In this document: positions 43,837-54,946 of the stretch, piece by piece
Position numbering within the stretch: the first letter of the stretch is position 1
Layout: each line of letters starts with the position of its first letter
Notes under the pieces: generated by a model
The model's input: the letters and a program-made list of their open reading frames with translations, nothing else
Told to the model about the DNA's origin: nothing
The model's database searches: none
Assembly (NCBI GenBank): GCA_027924645.1
Contig: BSBN01000829.1
Location: 4,464,001-4,528,000, forward strand
Length of the DNA: 64,000 nt
From: Cunninghamia lanceolata
Lineage: Eukaryota; Streptophyta; Pinopsida; Cupressales; Cupressaceae
Reading direction: 5' to 3'
Program-made: the position numbers and the translations under genes

Positions 43837-45236
43837 ATGAAAACTAGATCTAGTTCTGATTCATTGGACTATTTGCAGTTGTCTTCACCAAGAAGAGGTA
43901 GGACAACAAGCAGAACAATTGATTCATCAAAGAGGTCAAAGTCAACACCTTCAAGACTCAGCCCTCCAACTCCAATACAGAGAAGCATGAGTCTAGTGCT
44001 GACAGTGCAGTTACCCATAATGGCTAGACAGTTCACATTTGCACCATTTAAAGGGGGCTACCCATTACAACTTGCCCAACGTGATGATATTCTAGTTACA
44101 GCCCTCAAAGGTCTACCCTTTTTCACTGGAGACGACCACACTACAACTGTTGAGCACATTCAAGATGTGGCAACGTTGTGTTCGGTGCATAATGTTACCC
44201 AAGAAAACGTAGCAATCATATTATTGGTTGCATCATTAAAGAGTAATTCCTTGCAATGGTTTAGAGGTCTTGCAGAGAACTCGATAATGACATGGGATCA
44301 ACTGGGAGATGGATTGCACAAGCATTTTGAAGACAAGTCCGATCATCTCTCATTGCTGGAATAGTTGAGCACCATCGAAAGGGCCCCCCACGAACACATG
44401 GCAGATTTCCACTACTGATTTTAGAGGACTTGGGATAGGATCTCCGCAACGGTAAAGTCTCTACCAAGGCAAGCATTTTTGTTTTATATTAAGGCTTTGA
44501 ATAGTGAAATTTCTGTAATGATCCAATCTATGGGCGGATCCACCCTTCCTGATGCTTTTGAGATTGCTATTAGAGAAAAAAATTGCCTTATTCAAGTAGG
44601 AAAAATAGCCCCAAGGCCTCCTTCACCCATTTTTCTAGAAATCCAGCCATCTATACCAATGGCAGTGCCTTCCTTAGCTGTTGTCCTAATAGTTCTAGCA
44701 ATAGGATACCAAGTTGCAACTCAAGAAACCGTTGTCCCAGTCCAAGCTCAAGAATTCCAAGAGCTTAAAAACACACTAAAAACCATTGCAAATGAGGTGG
44801 TAAATATCAAGAAGCATAGTGGTTAAGAGCATAGGCCTTACCAAGCCCCATATCAATCTAATCAGCCAAATAGGCCACCTTTCCAAGCTGATGCACAGGG
44901 CCAAAGAAGAAATTATAACCCTCGACCTTTCCAATCCTATAATCCTAATGCTACTAACACTTTGAAAGAGCTTGTACCCACTAAAAACAACATGGCTCAT
45001 GATAGTGACTGGTGTTATCCATGTCACCAACCCCATAACCAGGCTGCATGTATGAATGGAATGAGAAATCAGGCTTCGATGGTGCAGAATAGTTATGCTA
45101 GTTTAGAAAGTGTCTCGAATGAGGTTCCAGCTCAACAAGATAATGCTGATGTGGCCTTAATGAACTGGAAAGGCAATGAATTCTATGGTGTAAATTACCC
45201 TCACAGCCAAAATTAGTCAAGTACACCTATTTTAGC
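43837..45236 (+). pseudogene. D1 gag
   Basis: The ATG at 43837 opens a basic Ser/Arg-rich N-terminus, then a gag domain (FTFAPFKGGYPLQLAQRD, then LKSNSLQWFRGLAENSIMTW). A Cys/His motif, WCYPCHQPHNQAAC, lies at about 45010-45050. Stops at 44362 (TAG), 44416 (TGA) and 44422 (TAG) align with CAG, CGA and CAA in D2 (63909, 63963, 63969). The frame otherwise continues through 44479-45216. Confidence 0.85.
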
Positions 45237-46297
45237 CAACACAAGGTAAAAAAAGAGGGTTGTAGATCTTGATCAACAAGCTGTAGATGTACAACAGCAG
45301 CCTGCCAAGGACATAGTTCAAACTTTTTCATTACAAACTACCCCCACAACAGAATGAAAAGTGCAAATTCTTCAAAGAGGACAAGTTGTACCTGCAAAAG
45401 ATTAGTCTAAAGTACAAACACAGTTTTTTCAAAGGCAGAATGATGTTGCTGCTGTCAAAGGACAACAAAAGGCAAGTCTTTTTTGTTTCAATGTTGTTGA
45501 TCACCTCAAGAAAGCCACTGTTAATATATCAGTGATGGATGCATTGCACATTTCTAGCCAAAAGCATTTATTACAAGAAGCTTTGGTTGAACTTTCAATT
45601 TTTGATTGTTCTAATCAAGAAACGGCCAAGGTTGTACTTTCCAACAACCTAGAAATAAAGAATGAAAAACAAGCTCAAGAGGTAAAACCCCCTCCTTTTT
45701 ACCTGAGTTTGATTATTGGTGACAAGCGGTTCTGTCATGCCCAAGAGTCTAGCTAATTCATTAGGATTAGTCTATGAGCCCCTTTCAAAAGGAGTAGTCC
45801 AGCTAGATGGGTCTGCTGTTAATACTATAGGGATAATTAGAAATTTGCCACTTACCTTGCATGCTTGTCCTAATTTTTAGATCCATCAAGACATCTACAT
45901 CATTAATCTACCATGTAGCTTTGCTACATGCCTTTCCAATGAATTTACTACCAAATTGGGTGGGCTTTTATCTTCTGATTGGTCCCACTTATTTTTTAGA
46001 ACAAGATATGGTACGAAAGTAACCATAATGTCTGAACCACTTGTAAAGGATCATGTTGAGCCCTATGTCCCTAGCCCAATAAATGCTAACCTCTACATCA
46101 CCTATGGGAAGCAGGATCAATCCATGAACCTAGATCCTAGTGCACCTATGGAAGATATAAATTTAGATGACTGGGCAGCTGAAGATCATGAAGATGACCC
46201 TTTCCATCACACTGATGAGGTAGGATTAGGCATTTATATGACACATGAACCTGATGCAGTGATTCCTAATCTGACTAAGGATCAAAGTCAGCTTGAA
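45237..46297 (+). pseudogene. D1 gag-pol linker and degenerate protease
   Basis: A Gln-rich linker leads to a protease-like segment: YLSLIIGDKRF, then in the next frame LANSLGLVYEPLSKGVVQL, DGSAVNTIGIIRNLPLTLHA and FTTKLGGLLSSDW. These resemble the body of a Tat-type protease, but no Asp-Ser/Thr-Gly is visible. The change of frame lies just where that motif should be (about 45730-45750). An acidic stretch (about 46140-46240) follows. Confidence 0.6.
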
Positions 46298-46730
46298 TAG
46301 TAAGAGGATCAACTTTGGAAGCTGTACTTTGATGGATCAAGGAGTAAAAGAGGTGTCGATGGAGGAGCTATGCTTATTTTAGCTGATGGAGATAGGTACT
46401 ATTCATCATTGAGGTTTGCTTTCAGCTATACAAACAATGTGACTGAATACGAAGCCCTGATTCATGGTTTAGAATGGGCTCAGAAAAGAGGTATAAAATG
46501 CTTACAAGCTTATGGTGATTCTGAGTTGATTGTAAACCAAGTTAGAAACTTGAATGTCACTAAGAATGATTTGCTTAAAAAGTACAAGCATCGAGTTTGG
46601 GATTGAATCAAAATTTTTGATGCTTTTAATCTGCTTTCAATTCCTAGAAATCAAAATAAACATGCAGATAGGCTTGCTGCCTTAGGATCTCAGTTTGAGA
46701 TTCTAAATAAAATTCATAACATAGAGGTAC
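46298..46730 (+). pseudogene. D1 second RNase H-like domain, upstream of RT
   Basis: LWKLYFDGSRSKRGVDGGAM, then FSYTNNVTEYEALIHGLEWA, then AYGDSELIVNQV and NQNKHADRLAAL form a complete RNase H fold signature. The acidic residues fall in FDGS, EYEA, GDSE and HADR. This pattern matches the archaeal-type RNase H found in plant Tat elements. It lies before RT, not between RT-RNase H and integrase. One TGA (about 46604) falls inside it. Confidence 0.8.
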
Positions 46731-48000
46731 ATCCATATGTTAAAATGGTTGTTAGACCATCTGTACCTTACAATACTATGAGTTGGCAGGTTTTTGACAA
46801 TGATGAGCAAATTTTAAGTTTTCTGATTGTAGAAGCATAGTTTGCAGCTGATAGCCAACATAAGTGGCAGTAGCAATATGACAACCAAGTTGTACAACTT
46901 AAGTCTAATAAGCTACCAAAGGGACTCCTGACATTAGAATCGATTTTTAACTTAGATGATTAGATCAAAAAAGACAAGTGCAACATGACTGTGAAGTAGG
47001 AGCACTATGAGACAGTGGAGATATTCAAAGATAAACTATTGAAATTGGGAAAGGTATGTAGTAAAGATGAACAACAGTCTTTTATTCAGTTATGTCAAGA
47101 GTTTGGTGATGTTTTTGCATGGGAGTATAAGGATTTAAGAGGGTTTGATCATAGTTTAACTTAGCATACCATTGAGTTAGAACCCAATGCCAAGCATATT
47201 AGGCAGAAACAAAGGCCTCTCAATCCTAAACTTGAGCATCTGATGAAAGGCGAGCTAAATAAGCTAATTGAGAGCAATATAATTTTCCCTATAAAACAAA
47301 CATCTTGGGTCTCCAACTTAGTACCAGTCAGAAAGAAGAATGGAGAGATTTGACTTTGTGTTGATTTCTGTGATCTAAATCAAGATTCATTAAAAGACCA
47401 CTATCCTCTTCCTTCAATGGAACAAATTTTACAAACCATTTCTGGTTCTGACAGCTTTTCTTTGCTGGATGGATACTTAGGCTATAAACAGATTCTAATG
47501 AAGGAGGAAGACCAATATAAAACTACATTTACAACCAAGTGGGGCACCATGGCCTACAGGAAGATGCCATTCAGTTTGTCTGATGCAGGGACAAACTTTC
47601 AGAGGGCAATCGATATGGCCTTTCATGGCCTTATGAACAAAATAGTTCTGGTATATTTAGATGATATAATAGTTTTTTCAAAAGATTCTAATGAACATTT
47701 TGATCACTTGAAGTAGATTTTTCAGAGGTGCAGAGAGTTTGGAGTTTCCCTAAACCCAAAAAAATGCATATTTTCTATTTATGAAGGTAAACTCCTTGGT
47801 CATATTGTTTCAAATCATGGTATTTCTATTGACCCTAAAAGAGTTTCAGCTATTTTGGATTTACCGCTGCCTATACATAAGAAAGGCTTGCAGAGCTTTC
47901 TTGGCAGAATTAATTTCGTGCAGAGATTTATTCCAAACATTGCTACTTTGTTACAACCTCTCACTGCCATGCTAAAGAAGAACACACCTTTCAATTGGAC
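46731..48000 (+). pseudogene. D1 linker and reverse transcriptase
   Basis: After a linker with several TAG stops, the RT starts near 47100 (FGDVFAWEYKDLRGFD, ELNKLIESNIIFPI, LVPVRKKNGEI). It continues with LPSMEQILQTISGSDSFSLL, MPFSLSDAGTNFQRAID and the catalytic LVYLDDIIVFS at about 47648-47680. The TAG at 47714 follows HFDHLK, where Gln is usual. The connection then reads LLGHIVSNHGISIDPKR and LQSFLGRINFVQRFIPN. The frame is unbroken apart from stops. Confidence 0.88.
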
Positions 48001-48540
48001 TAAGGAAGGTAAGAGAAGATTGGAGTAGATCAAAGAAGCTCTCGCAGTTGCCCCTACCCTCATTAATCTCAACTATTAGAAAGATTTCATTCTATATGCT
48101 TTTGGAGGGGCTGATACCATCTCAGCGATGTTGTGCCAACAAAATGATGAAGGCTTGGAGCAGCCAGTGGCATTTTTCAGCCAGGTATTGCATGATTACG
48201 AGGTGAAGTATTCATTTGTTGAGAAACATGTTTTTGCTGTTGTTAGAAGCCTCAAGAAATTCAGACATATGTTGTCCAATAACATAATTCATTTAATAGT
48301 TGCCTACCCAACTGTTAAGAGCTATTTACTTAACAGAGAAATAAATGATAAACGGGTAGGTTGGGTAACAAAGGATATGGAATTTGATGTCAATATTAAG
48401 GTAACTAAGCTGATTAGGGGTAAGGTTTTATGCAAACAACTTGATGGAAATGGAGAGCACAACTAAGAACATGAAGAGAATGCAGAAATAATGTTAAATA
48501 TTAGTGAACTAGTTGTTGTTCCAGCTCCTACAAATAGCTG
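48001..48540 (+). pseudogene. D1 gypsy-type RNase H
   Basis: FNWTKEGKRRLE leads to LYAFGGADTISAMLCQQNDE. The usual first catalytic Asp region is altered: AFGG where related enzymes have an Asp-containing block. Then come PVAFFSQVLHDYEVKYSFVE and VVRSLKKFRHML. The domain is a plausibly degenerate second RNase H, as in Tat elements where the original RNase H loses active residues after the archaeal-type domain is gained. TAG and TAA stops are scattered through it. Confidence 0.75.
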
Positions 48541-49786
48541 GGTGTAATAAATGATTCACTATCTACAGATTGGTGAATGCCCTGAAGGTTTGGATAGGGC
48601 AGGAAGAAGGTATTTCATGTTACAAGCTACTCCTTATGCTATCATTGAAGGTATTTTGTATAGGAAAGACTTTAATGGTGTGTTTCTGAGATGCAATGAA
48701 CCAGATCAGGTTGATAGACTGTTAGAAGAGTTTCACAATCAACCTTTAGGAGGTCATTTTGTAGCACGGACAACAACCTTGAAGATAATACAGGCTGGTT
48801 ATTACTAGCCAAATCTTTTTAAAGAAGCATTTGCTTGGGTAAGAAGATGTGAAAAGTGTTCATTATTTGCAGGTAAGCAAAGGCTTGCAACCTTACCTCT
48901 GCACCCTATCAAAATTGAACAACCATTTGCTAAATGGGGTCTTGACTTCATTGGACCAATAAACCCACCTTCAAGTGTAGGCCACAAGTGGATTTTGATT
49001 GCTACAAACTATTTCACCAAATGGACTAAGGCTTTTGCTTTGAAAGAAGCAAATGAATCTGTTGTTTTAAGTTTCTATCAGGATTTGGTATCAAGATTTG
49101 CTATACCAAATTCAATTATCTCTGACAATGGTTTAGATTTTATTGGTTTAAGTATTTTAGATTGGTTTGTTAAACATAACAACTTTTTGAATACATCTTC
49201 TAACTATTACCCCCAGGGTAATGGGCAGGTGGAATCCACCAATAAAAATCAGATAAAGATCAGCAAAAAGACTATTGAAGACAACCAGAGGACATGGGAT
49301 GAGCAGTTGAAGTTAGCTCTTTGGGCTGAGCATATCACTCCCTAAAGAGCTACTGGTTGTTCTCCATATGTGGTTACTTATGGTAAGGAGGCTAGATTGC
49401 CCATTTCAGTAGAATTACCAACTTTGTCTTTCATTAAAGAACTTGAGCTGTTAGAGGAACAATGTTTAATAGTAAGGCTATCTCAGCTTATGGAATTATA
49501 GGAGACCAGAAAAGGAACCTTGAGGAAGCTTGAAATCCATCAAGCTCAAATGAAGAGTTCCTTTGATAAGAGGGAAAGGCCAAGAAGCATCATTGTTGGT
49601 GATTTAGTTTTCAAGTGGAATGAACTAAGAATTAGACCTAGAAAGTATTCCAAGTTTGATGCAATTTGGGATGGGCCTTATGTAATCACAGAGTGCAAGG
49701 AAAATAATGCATTTCAGCTTTCCAAGTTAATTAGAGAGGTACTGTCTATCCCAGTTAATGGGATCCACCTCAAACATTGCTTCTGA
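48541..49786 (+). pseudogene. D1 integrase
   Basis: The zinc-binding domain comes first (FHNQPLGGHFVARTTTLKII, then CEKCSLFAGKQRLATLPLHP). The core follows, with WGLDFIGPINPP (first Asp), NSIISDNGLDF (second Asp) and YYPQGNGQVESTNK (Glu). The C-terminal part has VVTYGKEARLPI, IVGDLVFKWNELR and WDGPYVITECKENNAFQL. The TAG at 48806 replaces a residue that is normally Trp in the GYYWP block. No chromodomain is visible. The ORF ends at TGA 49784-49786. Confidence 0.9.
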
Positions 49787-52705
49787 AGATAAGTACTACC
49801 TTGTATCATATTGGATTAGTGTTGATGTTAATAAGTGCGTCATGCACATTTACTTTCAGTTATTTCCCTAAGTGTTGTTGCACATGTTTTCTGGCCACTA
49901 GGGCCTTCTAGTTTGCTTTCAGTATAGTTTGTTTTAGTTTTTTGTTGTTGTTTGGAGTGGTTGAAGTGCTGAGTTTCAATGTTTTTTGAGTTTGAGATGA
50001 GCAGAGTATGACTCTATGCCCAATGGATAAATTAAGGCAACTGATCCTGATGCTTAGCAGGCAGGCATATAGCAAAAGTCACCAGAAATGTTACCATTTT
50101 TTCACCTACAACTCAAATTGGTAGAGCCGGTACAACAAGTTCATTTTTAGGTTGAAAGTTTTAACATTTTTCTACTATGATTATTTTGCATAGTTTAAGG
50201 TATATGAAGACTTTAGTTTTCATTGTTATAATAGAAGGAAAAGATTCAGTTGATCATTCAATTGCATTACAGAAGATTGCTTGAGAGATAAATTGTTTCA
50301 TTTCACTACAATGATTATTCATTTTACAAATGAGATACATAAAAGAAATAAACATTGCATTGAATGAAAACATGATAGATCAAATGTCCCACACAAGCCA
50401 TGTGAATATCTTGAATATCTGAATCAATAGATAACAAAAAGTATACTATGCATCTAATCAATTGAAGAAATGAATTAAACAGGATAGAGCATATCTATCA
50501 TTGCCTTTTGGGATCTGGTTGAGTTTATGTTTGCTACAACTGCTCCTTTGTTCTCGACACTTGATGAACCTGCAGGGGATAAAGAAGATTTTGTTAGAGC
50601 TCAAGATATGGAATACCCCATGAGGTTCATTAGGTAGAAACATAATATACTATCTGTGATATATTGAATTAGATACATACAAATCATCCATGGACAAGAG
50701 AGATTGAAAATGAGACAATCATTGAGTTTCAATGTTTTTTGTAAACTAACATGTTTGTTTCATGTGCAAGTATAGAAGAAGTATGTTTCTATTTTGAAGA
50801 CTATATCAGCATGTGGTGTAAAGTGGGCTCCCACAAGGATTGAGGCCAACATGATGCCCCTGATTCTTAGGAGGGGATGGAATACAAGTATACACATGGA
50901 AATCAATATATATTCTGCTATTACATCAACCAAGTGTATGAATCTTAGGCTCATTACCCATCTATGACTATCAGTTCAAATATGAAGAAGTAAGAGTCAT
51001 AAATGAGCATTAAGACATATCAATGATGTCCAAAACTGAGTACAAAACAGCCACGATCAATACAAGATAATTGAAAGAATCATATGTGTAGATGCCGCTA
51101 CAGGAAGTAGCATGTGAAGGATATGTTATGTAGCATTCAAATATATGCAGAGTTGGTGAATCATCATCTAAGAGGCCATTTGATAACAAAAATTAGGTAT
51201 TCTCTCTTTTTAAGAAGCCTCTCTACAAGTCAAACTCATTTGCATTGTCTTCCTTTCCTCCTGATGATGGATCATGGAGTGTGATCTGAAACGTTGAGAC
51301 AAAAAAGCAAACACAGTTTTTCCAGAAATCACTTGCACTATTGCTCATCTAATTAAATATGAAATCATGTTTCAAGGTATGATAGTAATAAGAATCCAAT
51401 GTATATCTCTATCCTATATGCCAAAATAGCTATAGGAAGTAGGTCATCAAGTGCTTACAATGTGTGATAAAGATACCAAAAGTTAACTACTTGCATGCAG
51501 AGAAGATGAAGACTTAATCTTTTAAATGGAAAGCAGAGCCTACGGCTTGTGTTTCATATGCAATATAACCGCAACCTAAGTATGTAGTGATTCTTAAAAT
51601 GCTTCTAGCTGAGTGTAGAAGACTTCATTCTCCAAAGCTCGTATCAGGCTTCATAATAAAGACAAAAGGAAAAATGCATGTAAAACAATATGAAGAGGGT
51701 CTTGTGGTCACGGTCAGAGATGTGTGTTTCCTTCATTGGTGGCGATACCCATATCAAAATTCATTAAGAAACCTCAAGTACAGAGCTCATATTCAGTATA
51801 TGATCATGAGAAACAAGAAAATCATATAATATTCAAGAGATGGTCGAACCCACTTTGGGGTTTCAGGCAAAAGTCACGGTCAACAGAATAAGAGAAAACT
51901 TCAAACTACAGACCATAAGAGAATAATGAGATACATTTCATGCTTTTGAGAATTATGGAGTATCTTTCCTCACAGCCGAGTCAAACCACCTAGGGTTTTG
52001 TATTATAAGAAACCATACAGGAAAATAAAGTGATTGAGAAATTCTAAATAATGGCCGCAACCTGTAGCAGGAGGTATCTTTTCTTTCTCACAATTTAAAC
52101 CCACTTGGGGGTTTCAACTAAAATATAGATATAGAGAAGAACACTTTCAACCATAGATAAATTAAAAAAGTTCAAAAATGATGCAATATGTTCGTGGCCT
52201 AAAAAATAAAGGAGTTATAGATCTTGAATAATGAACTTACCTCAGGTTTTTGTTGTGCACAAAATGCATTCAGAACCAAAAGTTGAGTCTCAGAAATGCA
52301 GTCAATGGCAGCCGAGACATAGGAAAGAACAACAGTAAAGTAGAGATAAAAGTTTCATCAGATAAATGTAGCACAACTATGACTTTAAGGCTAAAATTTG
52401 ATTCAATGATAAAGAGAAATGGATCAAATGTGCAAGAATGAGCTTACCTTTCATTTTCCTAGAGAAGACTACCTAGAAATTGCTTAGGAATGGTGAACAA
52501 TCAAGGAGTTACAGGGTCAAACCCTAGCTTGGTGGCAACTACAAGTAGAGAACTGAAAATCCCAAAGTTGCAAATGAAAATGGGCCAAGAAATTAGGGCA
52601 TTGACTTGTTTTGTTTTAGGGTTTTCTCCCAAGCCCTAAGATCGATGGTATTTTTTCACATACAATTCTATACTTTTTAACCTTAACTAATACCCACGGG
52701 GGTAT
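49787..52705. other. 3' flank of D1, no plus-strand gene
   Basis: Non-coding on the plus strand. The minus strand contains exon-like segments with good splice donors (listed separately). The rest is AT-rich. GGTAT at 52701-52705 is the left target duplication of element C. Confidence 0.5.
50475..52620 (-). pseudogene. Candidate antisense multi-exon gene remnant
   Basis: On the minus strand a leader-like first exon ends ATGAAAG then GTAAGC (donor at 52447). A second candidate exon (52311-52241) encodes CISETQLLVLNAFCAQQKPE and ends at GAG/GTAAGT. It is in phase with the first, but its acceptor reads CGG instead of CAG. A possible terminal exon follows an acceptor TTTCAG at 51286 (ITLHDPSSGGKEDNANEFDL then stop). 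Another follows CCCCTGCAG at 50570 (VENKGAVVANINSTRSQKAM then stop at 50475). I do not recognise the protein. It could be a host gene fragment or an antisense gene of D1. Confidence 0.3.
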
Positions 52706-53242
52706 TGTTGTGTGGTTACACAACACGCCCCATTTTTCCTTAGCAAAACAGGGACCCAACTTTGCTGGCTTGTTCCCTTGCTTTTGTGTTCTAGGCGGTA
52801 ATGCTAAAAGCAGCATCAGTCAGTATGCATATGCCTAATGTCAGGTATATTTGTGATCTTGAAGTCTGAACCCAAATCTCAAAGTCTAAATTTTTTCTCA
52901 GGAAGCTTTCCATGTGAAAGAGTGTAAAATTCTAGGAAGGTTTGCCTTTAGCATCACACTGAAATTCGGCCAAATAAGGAAGTTATGTGTGGTCAAAGTC
53001 TGGTCAAACCTGACATTCTAAATCATCGGGCTCATATTTCTTAATATGACTAATATTCACAAATATCACCCTACTTAGAAAATCCACTATTTGCATATTT
53101 GTATGCGCACATCAAATTTCTACCTGAGGATCATCAGCCCATCAAAATACTCGTGTATTCAATAGGGGTCACATTAGTTAATATGACTCATCTCCGCTAA
53201 ACATAATGATGTGAACTTAACCCATTCCACGAAGGACCTGAT

Positions 53243-53518
53243 ATGACGGTGACATCATCAATCAACTTGACATCTGAAGGTCATCTATTCTCTAACATCC
53301 GTCATCTTTTCTAATGTGACTGATCTTTCCTAACATGACGGTGATGTCATTCTGATCCGATATACAAAAGCTCAACATGACCGTGACGTCATCTTATTAG
53401 GAGTGTGATATTCCTAAATATCAGTGTCATATTTCTTAACCTCCCAATTTCCTTCAGTATGACCATGACGCCATCCTTCCACATTTTGATGAGGCCCGTC
53501 CATGATGGTGACATCATC
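53243..53518 (+). promoter_or_regulatory. Array of TGACGTCA-like motifs in C 5' LTR
   Basis: Five related units of consensus ATGACNGTGACGTCATC occur at 53243, 53335, 53377, 53459 and 53502. The unit at 53377 holds a perfect TGACGTCA; the others have one or two changes. This core is the binding site of TGA/CREB-type bZIP factors, so the array may be a U3 enhancer. The same array lies at about 59350-59640. Confidence 0.5.
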
Positions 53519-53544
53519 ATCATATCCCGATTAATGAAGAAAGT

Positions 53545-53579
53545 CACATTAGTTAATATCCCTCATATTAACTAATGTG
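53545..53579 (+). repeat. Perfect 15-bp inverted repeat in C 5' LTR
   Basis: CACATTAGTTAATAT, a five-base loop, and its exact reverse complement. It is conserved without change in the other LTR (59664-59698). Confidence 0.85.
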
Positions 53580-54936
53580 CATACCTAGACCCAACATGGT
53601 TCAAAGTTAGAATGAATGCTTAGATAGGTCTGTTGGGTGCATTTTATGTTTGCATGTTTGAGTAAAAGGAAGATATACATGTCAAAAGATGCAAAGCCTA
53701 CATACAAGTCGCGGAACTGAAAAGTTATTAATTACCGTAAAGTCGTTGTATGTTTGTGCTTTGTATGTATCTTACATACATTGCAAGATACAATGACTAT
53801 TTACAATAGCGCGAAACCGAAAGGTTTAATAAATAAGGTTAAGTCCTTGTATGTATTACATCTTGTATATTGGAAGATACAACGCCTTATGCATACTGCA
53901 AAACCGAAGAGTTCTTAAATGAGGTTAAATGGTTGTATATTCGGTGCTTTGTATGTATGCTTTGGAAACATACATTTTGAAATACATACAAGTCACGGAA
54001 CTCAAAAAGATTAAAAACTGGTTAATGTGATGTATCAACACTTAAAGCACATGAAAGATACATTGCATTTTATACATGCTGCGGAGCTAACAGGTGGATT
54101 AGCTACGGTTTATAAAACAGTTGAGGTCCAAAAGGGATATACAAGGGATTTTGTATGTATCTTTGCCGATGTACATTGCCGATATGCAAATGAAAGATGC
54201 AGGCCAATATAGAAGCACTGGACACGAATAGAAAGTTAAATATAGAAAAGTTCTTGTATGTTTTTATGCTTGTAAGTCTACAATGTATAACTTGATATGC
54301 AAGGAGAAATGTACAAAGCACAGATTCAAAGCGAAGTTAAAATATAGAAAACTCTTTGTATATTTTGGGCGCTTGTATGTTGTAATGTACAAGCCGATAT
54401 ACAAAGGGAATTGAGCATCCGATATACAAGGAAAAAGGCAGGAAAGCAAAGTGATAGGGTTTTTGAAGCTGTTTTAGAGCTTGATGCATGTTTTTGGTCA
54501 ACGATGGTTGACTTGACCATTTTTAACATTGTATATGCATTTAGATACGTGAATTTTTATAGATTCATCACCTGATGTCTGTGCTTGCATATTTTGGGCC
54601 TGATATAAATGTTTAATTCTCCTGCTTGGTTATTAAATGATGGTGATACTTATTTCTTGTCTATCTATTGCAGGATGTTGGAACTATTTGGGGTTTAGCT
54701 GGATGTAGCTGAAAATTGTAGAGTTGTGGACATAGGGGTAACATGAACCTAAGCTGAGGAGGATATTGTCATATGCTATGTGCTAGCTAGAAGGTGGACT
54801 GAGTCGAAGATGCTAGAATATTCTATGCCAGCTATGTGAGTGCCAACTGGCAGGCACATACTGTTCATCTGGACCATTATTTGTTTTGGGAGGATCCTAA
54901 TCCTTGGATCATTGTAACTATTTTCTGGCCTCTGTC

Positions 54937-54946
54937 CTATAAAGGG
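54937..54946 (+). promoter_or_regulatory. TATA box of C 5' LTR
   Basis: CTATAAAGGG, conserved at 61058-61067 and, as CTATAAAAGG, at 8551-8560. Confidence 0.6.

Larger units (their letters stand above)
42479..49786 (+). mobile_element. Tat-like Ty3/gypsy element D1 (3' boundary uncertain)
   Basis: A 5' LTR, a non-Met PBS, gag, a degenerate protease, an RNase H domain upstream of RT, then RT, a gypsy RNase H and integrase. Gag is in one frame and everything from about 45740 to 49786 in another, without further frameshifts. Many TAG and some TAA/TGA stops are present. The dual RNase H and gag style suggest the plant Tat lineage. A 3' LTR may be the one at 62069, beyond the inserted element C, or may be missing. 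Confidence 0.8.

Noticed and set aside
53243..53518. CRISPR-like array of regularly spaced repeats
   Set aside because: Units are diverged and unevenly spaced and sit in a plant LTR, so a regulatory motif cluster fits better.
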